Of a stretch of 59,922 nucleotides of DNA, positions 32,623-41,177 are shown piece by piece (positions within the stretch are counted from its first letter, which is position 1; each line of letters starts with the position of its first letter). The notes under the pieces are model-generated. The model was not told where the DNA came from. It searched no databases and saw nothing but the letters and a program-made list of their open reading frames with translations. This DNA comes from Thermaceae bacterium (lineage in GTDB: Bacteria > Deinococcota > Deinococci > Deinococcales > Marinithermaceae). The stretch lies in assembly GCA_026985615.1 (NCBI GenBank), contig JALSQD010000086.1, forward strand, positions 1-59,922, written 5' to 3'. The position numbers and the translations under genes were made by a program.

Positions 32623-33645
32623 ATGAACCGACAGCGAATCATCGACGCAATCGACCTGGCCCATCGGATCGTCCGGCAGCATCTGAACGTGCAGCCGGGC
32701 GAAAATGTTTTGATCGTCGCCGACCCCGAGACCGAGATGGAGATCTACCTCGCGCTCGCGGGGGCGGTGCAGGCGGTGGGGGCGGAGTTCACCGTCTCGC
32801 TCATGCCCACGCGCGGGCGCGACCGGGCCACCTACCTCACCCAGCCGATCGAGTACGCCCTCGACGCCAGCGACGTGCTCATCGGTGTGACTAAGGCCTC
32901 GGGCGCGCCCACCTATGCCCGCAAGGTGGCCCAGCTGCTCAGCCAGAAGAAGATCCGTGCGCTCTCGATGGTGATGCGCGAGCTCGACAACTACCTCAAG
33001 GGCGCGGCCACCGCAGACTACGAGGAGCTGGAGGAGCTCGGGCAGCGGGTGGCCAAGCTTTGGGCCCAGGCGGACGAGATTCGCATCGAGACCAAGCGGG
33101 GCACCGACTTCCGTGCCGGCGTGACCAAGGAGCCGGTGATGGGGCAACCGGTGATCGTCGAGTGCGGCTTGGCGCGCGAGCCGGGGCGCGAGGCGGCCTT
33201 TTCCGACGGGGAGGTCTCGCAGCGCCCGCTGGCGGGTACGGCCCGGGGCAAGCTCGTCATCGACGGCCCGGTGGCGGGGATGCGCGGCCTCGATCCCTTC
33301 GAGCTCGAGGTGGAGGGGGGCGAGATCGTGCGGCTAGCCGGAGGCGGCAATCGCACCCGCCAGCTAACCTCGGTCTTCGAGCGCCTGCCGTGCGCCAAGC
33401 ACATCGCCGAGATCGGGCTCGGGCTCAACCCCGAGGCACTCCACAACGGCGACTTCGAGGAAGAGAAGAAGGCCCAGGGCAACGTGCACGTGGCCATCGG
33501 CGACGACATCTTCTACGGCGGCAGCCACGGCTGCGACATCCACTGGGACATGATCCTCTACGACGCCACGGTGTGGCTCGATGACTTCCCGCTCTTCAAG
33601 GAAGGTCGGTTGCAGCTCAAGGAAGTGCTCGAGACCACGGCGTGA
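32623..33645 (+). CDS. M29 aminopeptidase / NicX-like metalloenzyme
   Basis: 340 aa. The N-terminal half (VQPGENVLIVADPETEMEIYLAL) and the C-terminal metal-binding part (HIAEIGLGLNPEA, GGSHGCDIHWDMIL) match the thermophilic aminopeptidase (M29) fold, which includes 2,5-dihydroxypyridine dioxygenase (NicX). It is about 70 residues shorter than classic aminopeptidase T, and the choice between peptidase and ring-opening dioxygenase is open. It has a strong GAGGAGGG site. It stands between a TRAP transporter and a CoA-transferase, so a role in catabolism of an imported acid is plausible. Confidence 0.7.
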   Translation: MNRQRIIDAIDLAHRIVRQHLNVQPGENVLIVADPETEMEIYLALAGAVQAVGAEFTVSLMPTRGRDRATYLTQPIEYALDASDVLIGVTKASGAPTYARKVAQLLSQKKIRALSMVMRELDNYLKGAATADYEELEELGQRVAKLWAQADEIRIETKRGTDFRAGVTKEPVMGQPVIVECGLAREPGREAAFSDGEVSQRPLAGTARGKLVIDGPVAGMRGLDPFELEVEGGEIVRLAGGGNRTRQLTSVFERLPCAKHIAEIGLGLNPEALHNGDFEEEKKAQGNVHVAIGDDIFYGGSHGCDIHWDMILYDATVWLDDFPLFKEGRLQLKEVLETTA

Positions 33646-33670
33646 CGCGGACGCGCGGAAAGGGGGCGCC

Positions 33671-34876
33671 ATGGGCGCACTCGATGGCTTGATTGTTCTG
33701 GACCTCTCGCGCATCCTCGCGGGGCCCTACGCTACGCAGATGCTCGCCGACCTTGGTGCCGAGGTGTGGAAGGTGGAGTCGCCCTGGGGCGACGACACCC
33801 GGCGCTGGGGTCCGCCCTTCCGGGAGGGGGAGAGCGCTTACTTCCTCTCGACCAACCGGGGCAAGAAGAGCCTCGCGGTCAACCTCAAGGACCCGCGCGG
33901 ACAGCAGATCGTACGTCGGCTGGCCGAGCGTGCGGACGTGCTGGTGGAGAACTTCAAGGTCGGCGACCTGGCCCGTTACGGGCTCGACTACCCTAGCCTG
34001 GCCGAGGTCAACCCCCGCCTCGTCTACGCCTCGATTACTGGTTTCGGCCAGACGGGGCCGCGCGCGGCGGAGCCCGGGTACGACGCTGCCCTCCAGGGGA
34101 TGACCGGCATCATGAGCGTGACCGGCGATCCGGATGGGCCGCCGATGAAGGTGGGCGTCGCCTGGATCGACGTGCTCACTGGGCTGACCGCGGCGGTGGG
34201 CATCCTTGCTGCTTTGCGCGAGCGCGACGTGAGCGGGCGCGGGCAGCACCTGGATCTGGCGCTCTTCGACGTGGGCGTGGCCGCGATGGTCAACCAGGCC
34301 CAGGCCTACCTGATGACCGGGGTCGCGCCGCAGCGCATGGGCAATGCTCACCCCCAGATCGTGCCCTACCAGGCCTTCGAGGCCAGCGACAAGTGGTTCA
34401 TCCTGGCGGTGGGCAATGACACCCAGTACCGGCGGCTCACCGAGGCGATAGGGCGGCCCGACCTTTGGGAGGACGCGCGCTACCAGACCAATGCCGGCCG
34501 GGTGGAACACCGTGGCCAGCTCGTGGCCGAGCTGGTGCGGGTGTTCAGGACCCGCAGCCGGGCCGAGTGGTTGGAGCTGTTGCGCGGTGCGGGCGTGCCG
34601 GTGACCCCGGTGAACGACGTGGGCGAGGCGTTGGCCGACCCTCAGGCCGAGGCGCGGGGGCTGTTGTGGGAGGTGGCGCATCCCAAGCTGGGCCCGACGC
34701 CGCTTCTGGCGAGCCCCCTGCAGCACATGGACCGGACCCCGGCCGCGTCCGCCGGGCCCCCGCCATTGCTGGGGCAGCACACCCGCGAGGTGCTCACCGG
34801 CGCACTGGGGATGGATGAAGACGAGGTGCGCGCCCTGGCCGAAGAGGGCGTGCTCGTGCTGGGTGGAACGGGCTAG
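33671..34876 (+). CDS. CaiB/BaiF class III CoA-transferase
   Basis: 401 aa from ATG 33671 (ribosome-binding site AAGGGGG); an upstream in-frame ATG lies inside the previous gene. The opening LIVLDLSRILAGPYATQMLADLGAEVWKVE is the family hallmark. The catalytic Asp is in EPGYDAALQGMTG, and ITGFGQTGP precedes it. It swaps CoA between a dicarboxylic or aromatic acid and a CoA thioester. The acids cannot be named. It follows the M29-like gene by 25 bp. Confidence 0.93.
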   Translation: MGALDGLIVLDLSRILAGPYATQMLADLGAEVWKVESPWGDDTRRWGPPFREGESAYFLSTNRGKKSLAVNLKDPRGQQIVRRLAERADVLVENFKVGDLARYGLDYPSLAEVNPRLVYASITGFGQTGPRAAEPGYDAALQGMTGIMSVTGDPDGPPMKVGVAWIDVLTGLTAAVGILAALRERDVSGRGQHLDLALFDVGVAAMVNQAQAYLMTGVAPQRMGNAHPQIVPYQAFEASDKWFILAVGNDTQYRRLTEAIGRPDLWEDARYQTNAGRVEHRGQLVAELVRVFRTRSRAEWLELLRGAGVPVTPVNDVGEALADPQAEARGLLWEVAHPKLGPTPLLASPLQHMDRTPAASAGPPPLLGQHTREVLTGALGMDEDEVRALAEEGVLVLGGTG

Positions 34877-34879
34877 GGT

Positions 34880-35824
34880 TCAGTCTGCTTTGGGCACCGC
34901 GCGGGCGAGCGCTTCGCCCGGGCTCGTGCCCTCGCCCCGCTCGGCGGCGGTCTCGCGTTCGAGCCAGACGCTGTAACCTTCTTCCTCGCGCCCGAAGAGC
35001 GCGCCGCGCCAGCCCGAGCCCAGCACGGCCTCGAGCGCCTCACCCAGACTCGCCGCGGGCAGGCCCGCGGCCTCCAGCGACGCGGCCGCTTCGGGCGGCC
35101 AGTCGGCCACGAACCCCTGCTGCGCCAGGAGGCGGCCGTAGGCGGGGTCGCGGTCCTCCATCGTGCCCCCGGCGGCGAAGTAGCGCTCGAGCACGAAGAG
35201 CCAGTCGCCGCGCCGGCTCGCCGGCGCCATCGCGGCGTAGGCGGCGTCGAGATCCGCGGGCGCGTAGGGGTGGTAGCGGTCTACGTGCACCACCAGCGCC
35301 TCGGGCAAGCGCGGGCGCAGGGGCGGGTCCTCGGCGGGCACGCCCACGGCGAGGCCGCTCACGGGCACCACGCCGGGGGGAAGCTCGAGCAGCTGGGCGA
35401 CCTCGCGCGGGTGGTTGAGGAGACCGCCGATCCAGCAGATACCGTAGCCGAGCGCCTCGGCGGCCGCCGCCAGCTGGGCGCCGGCGAGGGTGGCATCGAC
35501 CAGCGCGAAGTGGAGGCCGGTGCGGGGCCAGCGGGCCATCTCCTTGCCGCGGTGGGCGAGCAGCCGCTCCAGGCGGTAGACGTCGGCCAGGGGAACGAAG
35601 AACTCCGCGGCGTCGGTGACCTGCGCCTGCCCACCGGCCAGGCGCGCCAGCTCGCGGCGCAGCTCGGGGTCGGTTACGCGCAGGATCGAGTAGAGCTGGG
35701 CGTTGGCGTCGGTGGGAGCGCGCCGGGCGGCTTCGAGCAGGCGCTCGAGGTCGCCTGCGTGCAAGGGCTCGGGCTCGAAGCGGCGAATGGTGCGGCGCTG
35801 CGTCAGGGAGTGCAAGGGGTCCAT
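34880..35824 (-). CDS. nitroreductase-family protein with C-terminal extension
   Basis: 314 aa. Residues 1-200 form an FMN-dependent nitroreductase domain: RRTIRRFEPEPL, AARRAPTDANAQLYSILRV (FMN contacts) and ALGYGICWIGGLLNHP. Residues about 230-314 are additional and contain a beta-rich stretch GYSVWLERETAAERGEGTSPGEALARA that resembles small alpha/beta sandwich modules (GE-x-P-x-A-x-A ending). Such a tail is unusual for nitroreductases. The ATG follows TAGGCT (minus strand) by 6 nt, suggesting a leaderless mRNA. The substrate is unknown. Confidence 0.8.
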   Translation of the reverse strand: MDPLHSLTQRRTIRRFEPEPLHAGDLERLLEAARRAPTDANAQLYSILRVTDPELRRELARLAGGQAQVTDAAEFFVPLADVYRLERLLAHRGKEMARWPRTGLHFALVDATLAGAQLAAAAEALGYGICWIGGLLNHPREVAQLLELPPGVVPVSGLAVGVPAEDPPLRPRLPEALVVHVDRYHPYAPADLDAAYAAMAPASRRGDWLFVLERYFAAGGTMEDRDPAYGRLLAQQGFVADWPPEAAASLEAAGLPAASLGEALEAVLGSGWRGALFGREEEGYSVWLERETAAERGEGTSPGEALARAVPKAD

Positions 35825-35890
35825 GCCTCTAGCCTAGCGTGCCCCCCGGCGCGGGTCACAAGCCCCTAACCGCGAAAAATTTCCTGTCGG

Positions 35891-35930
35891 TATAATCCGT
35901 TAGGTTAACGTTCGTACGCAGGGGGTGTAC
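35891..35930 (+). promoter_or_regulatory. promoter and leader of pntAA
   Basis: A perfect TATAAT at 35891-35896 is followed by a leader of about 28 nt with the small inverted repeat CGTTA/TAACG and ribosome-binding site AGGGGG. No clear -35 is seen. Unlike many neighbours this gene has a real leader. Confidence 0.65.
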
Positions 35931-37073
35931 ATGGCAATCAACATCGCAGTACCGAAGGAGGAAGCCCCGGGCGAGCGCCGGGTCGCCCTCGTACCCGAGG
36001 TCGCCGGCAAGCTCATCCGCCAGGGGCACGCCGTTACGGTCGAGCGTGGCGCGGGCGAGGGCGCTCACTACCTCGACGAAGCCTATGAAAAGGTCGGCAC
36101 CAAACTGGAGGACAGCAGAAGCGACCTCCTAAGCGGCGCCAACGTCGTTCTCAAGGTTCAACCACCGACCGAAGAAGAGATCGCCGCGATGCCCGAAGGG
36201 GCCGTGGTAATCGGCTTCATGTACCCGCACCGCAACCCCGAGCGGGTCGCGGCGATGCGCGACAAGAAGCTCACCGTCTTCGCCATGGAGCTGGTGCCGC
36301 GCATCACCCGCGCCCAGGCCATGGACGCGCTCAGCAGCCAGGCCACCGTGGCCGGCTACAAGGCGGCCCTGATTGCCGCCGACACCATCGACCGCTTCCT
36401 GCCCATGCTTACCACCGCCGCCGGGACGATCCGTCCCGCGCAGGTGCTGGTGCTGGGCGCGGGTGTGGCGGGTCTGCAGGCCATCGCCACCGCCAAGCGT
36501 CTGGGCGCGGTCGTGAGCGCCTACGACGTGCGCCGCGCTGCCGGCGAGCAGGTGAAGAGCCTCGGGGCCAAGTTCCTGGAGCTCGAGATCGACGCCGAGG
36601 CCGAGGGCGGCTACGCTCGCGAGCTCACCGAGGAAGAGAAGGCCAAGGAGCGCGAGATGGTCGAGCAGGCCATCGTCGCCGCCGACATCGTGATCACCAC
36701 CGCCAACATCCCCGGCCGCCGCGCGCCCATCCTGGTGACCAGGGACATGGTCGAGCGCATGAAGCCAGGCTCGGTGATCGTGGACCTGGCCGCCGAGTCG
36801 GGCGGCAACTGCGAGGTCACCAAGCCGGGCGAGACGGTAGAGGTGGGCAACGTGCGCGTGGTGGGGCCCTTGAACCTGCCGAGCGCGCTGGCGGTGCACG
36901 CCTCGGAGATGTACGCCAAGAACCTGCAAAACTTCCTCGAGCTCATCCTGACCGAGGAGGGCAAGATCGAGCTTGACTGGGACGACGAGATCCTGGCGGG
37001 GAGCGTGCTCGTCCACGATGGCGAGATCAAGCACGCCCCCACGCGTGAACTCGTGGAAGGAGGCGCGGCATGA
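35931..37073 (+). CDS. pntAA: NAD(P) transhydrogenase subunit alpha part 1
   Basis: 380 aa from ATG 35931 (GTG 35925 is also in frame). It forms the NAD(H)-binding dI domain: PKEEAPGERRVALVPEVA, the AlaDH/PNT N-domain, then LVLGAGVAGLQAIATAKRLGAVVSAYDVR, the Rossmann core, and LAAESGGNCEVTKPGE. Together with PntAB and PntB it couples hydride transfer between NADH and NADP+ to proton movement. The start of pntAB overlaps its stop. Confidence 0.95.
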   Translation: MAINIAVPKEEAPGERRVALVPEVAGKLIRQGHAVTVERGAGEGAHYLDEAYEKVGTKLEDSRSDLLSGANVVLKVQPPTEEEIAAMPEGAVVIGFMYPHRNPERVAAMRDKKLTVFAMELVPRITRAQAMDALSSQATVAGYKAALIAADTIDRFLPMLTTAAGTIRPAQVLVLGAGVAGLQAIATAKRLGAVVSAYDVRRAAGEQVKSLGAKFLELEIDAEAEGGYARELTEEEKAKEREMVEQAIVAADIVITTANIPGRRAPILVTRDMVERMKPGSVIVDLAAESGGNCEVTKPGETVEVGNVRVVGPLNLPSALAVHASEMYAKNLQNFLELILTEEGKIELDWDDEILAGSVLVHDGEIKHAPTRELVEGGAA

Positions 37074-37363
37074 TCGACGGCACCTGGGCAGCCCTCTACA
37101 TCTTCATGCTCGCGGCGTTCACGGGGTACGAGGTGATCAGCCGCGTTCCCGTGGTGCTGCACACCCCGCTGATGTCGGGGTCGAACTTCATCCACGGCAT
37201 CGTGCTCGTGGGCGCGATGGTGGTGCTCGGGCACGCAAATACCACCCCCGAGCTGGTCATCGGCTTCATCGGCGTGCTGCTGGCGGCGGCCAACGCGGCG
37301 GGTGGCTACGCGGTCACCGAACGGATGCTCGAGATGTTCGAGCGGAAACCGAAGGAGGGCTAG
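37070..37363 (+). CDS. pntAB: NAD(P) transhydrogenase subunit alpha part 2
   Basis: 97 aa with three membrane helices (about 5-25, 42-60 and 62-85). LYIFMLAAFTGYEVISRVP and TPLMSGSNFIHGIVLVGAMVVL are the conserved PntAB segments of the split transhydrogenase found in Thermus and other bacteria. It forms part of the proton channel dII domain. The neighbours are pntAA (4-bp overlap) and pntB (3-bp gap). Confidence 0.95.
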   Translation: MIDGTWAALYIFMLAAFTGYEVISRVPVVLHTPLMSGSNFIHGIVLVGAMVVLGHANTTPELVIGFIGVLLAAANAAGGYAVTERMLEMFERKPKEG

Positions 37364-37366
37364 GCC

Positions 37367-38740
37367 ATGGAGACCTTCATTCAGCTTGTTTACTTCATCA
37401 CGGCCTTCCTTTTCATCCTCGGCCTCAAGCAGATGAGCCACCCGGCCACCGCCAAGCGCGGCATCGTCTGGGCGGGCTATGCCATGCTGGCAGCGGTGAT
37501 CGTCACCTTCGCCTGGCCGGGGCTCGAGAACTACTTCTTGATCCTGGTGGGCATCCTCATCGGTGGCGGCGTGGCCTGGGTCATCGCCAAGAAGGTGGCC
37601 ATGACCGACATGCCCCAGATGGTGGCGGTCTACAACGGCATGGGTGGCGGCGCCGCGGGTGCGATCGCCGCGGTCGAGTTGCTGCGCCACAGCGCCGGTC
37701 AGGGCGAGATGACCACCGGCCTGCTGGTGCTGGCGCTTATGGGCGGCCTAATCGGCGCGGTCTCGTTCAGCGGCTCGATGGTGGCCTTCGCCAAGCTGCA
37801 GGGGCTGGTCAACGCTCGCGCGGTCACATTCCCTTACCAGCAGCCCATTAACATGACCGTGCTGGGCCTTTCGGTGCTTCTAGCCATCGCTTACCTCTTT
37901 GGCGCTCAGGGCACCACGGTGGTGCTGTGGTTCTTCCTGCTGGCCCTGCTCTTCGGCGTGCTCATGACCATCCCCATCGGCGGCGGCGACATGCCGGTGG
38001 TGATCTCGCTCTACAACGCCTTCACCGGTTTGGCCGTCGGCTTCGAGGGCTTTGCCATCGGAAACCCGGCGATGATCATCGCCGGTACGGTGGTGGGCGC
38101 GGCCGGTACCCTGCTCACCATCCTAATGGCCAAGGCGATGAACCGTTCACTGGCCAACGTGCTCTTCGGCGCCTTTGGCGCGGTGGAGCAGGAGGGCGGC
38201 GAAATCAAGGGCAGCCTCAAACCCATGGACCCCGAGGACGCGGCCAGCGTGATGGCCTTCGCCAACAAGGTGATCATCGTGCCCGGTTATGGCATGGCCG
38301 TGGCCCAGGCGCAGCAGAAGGTCAAGGAGCTCATGGAGGAGCTCGAGAAGCGCGGGGTCGAGGTCAAGTTCGCCATCCACCCCGTGGCCGGTCGCATGCC
38401 CGGGCACATGAACGTGCTGCTGGCGGAGGTCGGCATCCCCTATGAGAAGCTCTACGACCTCGAGGAAATCAACCCCGAGTTCGAGACCGCCGACGTGGCG
38501 CTGGTGATCGGCGCCAACGACGTGGTCAACCCCGCCGCGCGGCGCGAGGGCAGCCCGCTATACGGCATGCCCATTCTCGACGTGGACAAGGCCAAGCAGG
38601 TCTTCGTGCTCAAGCGCGGCCGCGGTAAGGGCTTCGCCGGCATTGAAAACGAGCTCTTCTACGCCGACAACACCAACATGGTCTACGGCGACGCCTCCGA
38701 TACCCTGGGCAAGATGGTCCAGGCGCTCAAGAACCTCTAG
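37367..38740 (+). CDS. pntB: NAD(P) transhydrogenase subunit beta
   Basis: 457 aa. The N-terminal 260 residues are membrane helices of dII, with VYNGMGGGAAGAIAAVELL and GGGDMPVVISLYNAFTGLAVGFEGF. The C-terminal dIII NADP(H)-binding domain contains IVPGYGMAVAQAQQKVKEL, HPVAGRMPGHMNVLLAEV, VALVIGANDVVNPAA and LKRGRGKGFAGIENELF. All are at their usual places. A strong terminator follows. Confidence 0.97.
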   Translation: METFIQLVYFITAFLFILGLKQMSHPATAKRGIVWAGYAMLAAVIVTFAWPGLENYFLILVGILIGGGVAWVIAKKVAMTDMPQMVAVYNGMGGGAAGAIAAVELLRHSAGQGEMTTGLLVLALMGGLIGAVSFSGSMVAFAKLQGLVNARAVTFPYQQPINMTVLGLSVLLAIAYLFGAQGTTVVLWFFLLALLFGVLMTIPIGGGDMPVVISLYNAFTGLAVGFEGFAIGNPAMIIAGTVVGAAGTLLTILMAKAMNRSLANVLFGAFGAVEQEGGEIKGSLKPMDPEDAASVMAFANKVIIVPGYGMAVAQAQQKVKELMEELEKRGVEVKFAIHPVAGRMPGHMNVLLAEVGIPYEKLYDLEEINPEFETADVALVIGANDVVNPAARREGSPLYGMPILDVDKAKQVFVLKRGRGKGFAGIENELFYADNTNMVYGDASDTLGKMVQALKNL

Positions 38741-38759
38741 GCGCAGCCTCCGGACGACC

Positions 38760-38785
38760 GGCCCGCCCTTCGGGGCGGGCCTTTT
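38760..38785 (+). terminator. terminator after pntB
   Basis: 9-bp arms GGCCCGCCC/GGGCGGGCC with a TTCG loop, followed by TTTT. This is a typical intrinsic terminator. Confidence 0.92.
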
Positions 38786-38802
38786 GGTGGCAGAATGGAG
38801 GC

Positions 38803-39990
38803 ATGAGCCTAAGTCTGCGCGACCGCATCCATGCCGTACTTGAACAGTTGAAGAGCGACGGGCTGTACATCACCCCGCCCGTGCTCGAAGCTCCGCAGGA
38901 GCCCGTGACCCGGGTGAACGGCCGCGAGGTTGTCAACCTGGCCTCGAACAACTACCTGGGCTTCGCCAACCACCCGCACCTCAAGGCGCGTGCCCGAGAG
39001 TTCTTGGAAGTCTGGGGCGCGGGCAGCGGGGCGGTGCGCACGATCGCCGGCACCTTCACCTACCACGAGGAGTTCGAGCGCCTGCTGGCGGAGTTCAAGG
39101 GCACCGAGAGCGCGCTCGTGCTGCAGTCGGGCTTCACCGCCAACCAGGGGGTGCTGGGGGCGCTGCTGCAGCCGGGCGACCTCGTCTTCTCCGACGAGCT
39201 CAACCATGCCTCGATCATCGATGGCCTGCGCCTCACCAAGGCGACCCGTCACGTCTTCCGCCACGCCGACACAGCGCACTTGGAGGAGCTGTTGCGGGCT
39301 CACGACAGCGACGGGCTGAAGCTGATCGTGACCGACGGGGTCTTCTCGATGGACGGCGACGTGGCCCCGCTCGACCGCATCGTGCCCCTGGCCGAGCGCT
39401 ACGGCGCGCTCGTCTACGTGGACGACGCCCACGGCTCGGGGGTGCTGGGCGAGCTGGGGCGGGGCACCGTGCACCACTTTGGCTTCCACGAGAATCCCAA
39501 TGTCATCCAGGTGGCCACGCTTTCGAAAGCGTGGGCGGTGGTGGGTGGCTACGCCGCCGGGGCACGCGAGCTGCGCGAGCTGCTCATCAACCGGGCGCGG
39601 CCCTACCTCTTCTCGACCTCGCATCCGCCCGCGGTGGTGGGGGCACTGGTGGGGGCGCTCGAGCTCATCCAGCGCGAACCCGAGCGCATCGAGCGGCTGT
39701 GGGACAACACCCGCTACTTCAAGGAGGAGCTGGCCGGTCTCGGCTACGACACCATGGGCAGCCAGACCCCCATCACCCCGGTCCTCTTTGGCGAGGCGCC
39801 CGCGGCCTTCGAGGCGAGCCGGTTGCTCCTGGAGCGGGGCATTTTCGCCGTGGGCATCGGCTTCCCCACCGTGCCGCGGGGCAAGGCGCGTATCCGCAAC
39901 ATCGTCACCGCTGCCCACACCCGCGAGCAGCTCGACCGCGCGCTCGAGGCCTACGCCGCGGTGGGGCGGGAGCTGGGCGTGATCGCCTGA
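38803..39990 (+). CDS. kbl: glycine C-acetyltransferase / 8-amino-7-oxononanoate synthase
   Basis: 395 aa, a PLP-dependent alpha-oxoamine synthase. NLASNNYLGFANHPHL, GAGSGAVRTIAGTFTYHEEFE, DELNHASIIDGLRL, VYVDDAHGSGVLG and the Schiff-base Lys in VATLSKAWAVVGGY are visible. Thermus homologues are annotated for both threonine breakdown (Kbl) and biotin synthesis (BioF), and the two cannot be separated here; no tdh or other bio gene is adjacent. CAGAAT and GGAGG lie just before the ATG. Confidence 0.85.
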   Translation: MSLSLRDRIHAVLEQLKSDGLYITPPVLEAPQEPVTRVNGREVVNLASNNYLGFANHPHLKARAREFLEVWGAGSGAVRTIAGTFTYHEEFERLLAEFKGTESALVLQSGFTANQGVLGALLQPGDLVFSDELNHASIIDGLRLTKATRHVFRHADTAHLEELLRAHDSDGLKLIVTDGVFSMDGDVAPLDRIVPLAERYGALVYVDDAHGSGVLGELGRGTVHHFGFHENPNVIQVATLSKAWAVVGGYAAGARELRELLINRARPYLFSTSHPPAVVGALVGALELIQREPERIERLWDNTRYFKEELAGLGYDTMGSQTPITPVLFGEAPAAFEASRLLLERGIFAVGIGFPTVPRGKARIRNIVTAAHTREQLDRALEAYAAVGRELGVIA

Positions 39991-40064
39991 GGGTAGTGGC
40001 CCGCAGAGTAGAATAAAGAATATTTCGTAGGGCAGTCGAACCGCAGGGCAAGACCGGGGAGGGC

Positions 40065-41177
40065 ATGGACTGTAAGGGGTTAACCGCAGGGAGGATCACG
40101 TTCCTCGAGCGTGTGAGCTCGGCGTCGCTCGAGCAGTTGCGTCGCAGGCTGGTCATCTCGGTGCTCTTCCTGGGTGCGGTGGCGAGCCTGGTGGCCCTCT
40201 ACCTGCAGGTGGTCATTGCCGCCACCAACCCCGTGGACCTCTTCTTCCTGCCCCTCATGTCTATCCTCTTCTTGGCCATGGGGCTGGCCCTCTTCTTCCA
40301 CTCGGACAAGCTCCACCTGATAGAGAACGTCGCCTACGCCATTCTTGTGCTCTACGGGCTGGCCATGCTCGCCTATCAGGTCCGCTACACCCTGCCCGTG
40401 ATCCACACCTTCTCGGAAACCATGTTCTGGTTTCCAATGCTCTATCTGGTGGCCTACCTGCTGCACCGCCGCGCCATGGCCTTTCGCATCGCCACCGCCA
40501 TCTGGCTCGGCACGCTGGTGCTGGGACTCGCCTTCACCCCCTTCGGGCAGCTCTGGCAGAACCGCGACGCCAGCGCCTTCAACGCCCTATTCCAGTTCTA
40601 CGTTTCGGGCGCGGTCTACGCGATGCTGCTCTTCGCTTTCTCGCGCATCGAGGAGAGCTACGCCGAAAACCGCATGCTCGCCTATCTGGACCATCTGACC
40701 CAGCTGCCCAACCGCCGCTACGGCGAGGCGGTGCTCGTGCACCTCTTTCATCAGGTACGGCGGTACGGCGGCGCCTTCAGCGTGATCATGCTCGACCTTG
40801 ACCGTTTCAAGAAGATCAACGACCGTTACGGTCACGACGTGGGCGACCGCGTGCTCAAGCGGTGCGCCTTGCTCATTCAGCGCTACCTGCCGCGCGGCGC
40901 CCGCGTGATCCGCTGGGGCGGCGAGGAGTTCTTGATCATTCTGCCCGAGCACGACGAGGCGGCGAGCCTGGCGATCGCCGAGGAGGTGCGCCAGGGGCTC
41001 GCCAGCTCGCCCCACGAGGGCGTGGGGCGGGTCTGCGCCAGCCTGGGGGTGGCTGCCTACCGGCCCGGCGACAGCTTGGACGAGCTGGTGCTGCGCGCCG
41101 ACCGTGCGATGTACCACGCCAAGGCGGCGGGAGGCAACCGCGCGGTGGCCTACTCCAGCTTGCAGACGGCGGTCTAG
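40065..41177 (+). CDS. membrane-bound diguanylate cyclase
   Basis: 370 aa. Residues 25-190 hold about six membrane helices with no recognisable sensory domain. The GGDEF domain starts DHLTQLPNRRYGE and has the active motif RWGGEEF, followed by ASLGVAAYRPGD. It should make cyclic di-GMP. A ribosome-binding site GGGGAGGG lies before the ATG and a -10-like TAGAAT is at 40009-40014. It ends directly against the convergent metK. Confidence 0.9.
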   Translation: MDCKGLTAGRITFLERVSSASLEQLRRRLVISVLFLGAVASLVALYLQVVIAATNPVDLFFLPLMSILFLAMGLALFFHSDKLHLIENVAYAILVLYGLAMLAYQVRYTLPVIHTFSETMFWFPMLYLVAYLLHRRAMAFRIATAIWLGTLVLGLAFTPFGQLWQNRDASAFNALFQFYVSGAVYAMLLFAFSRIEESYAENRMLAYLDHLTQLPNRRYGEAVLVHLFHQVRRYGGAFSVIMLDLDRFKKINDRYGHDVGDRVLKRCALLIQRYLPRGARVIRWGGEEFLIILPEHDEAASLAIAEEVRQGLASSPHEGVGRVCASLGVAAYRPGDSLDELVLRADRAMYHAKAAGGNRAVAYSSLQTAV

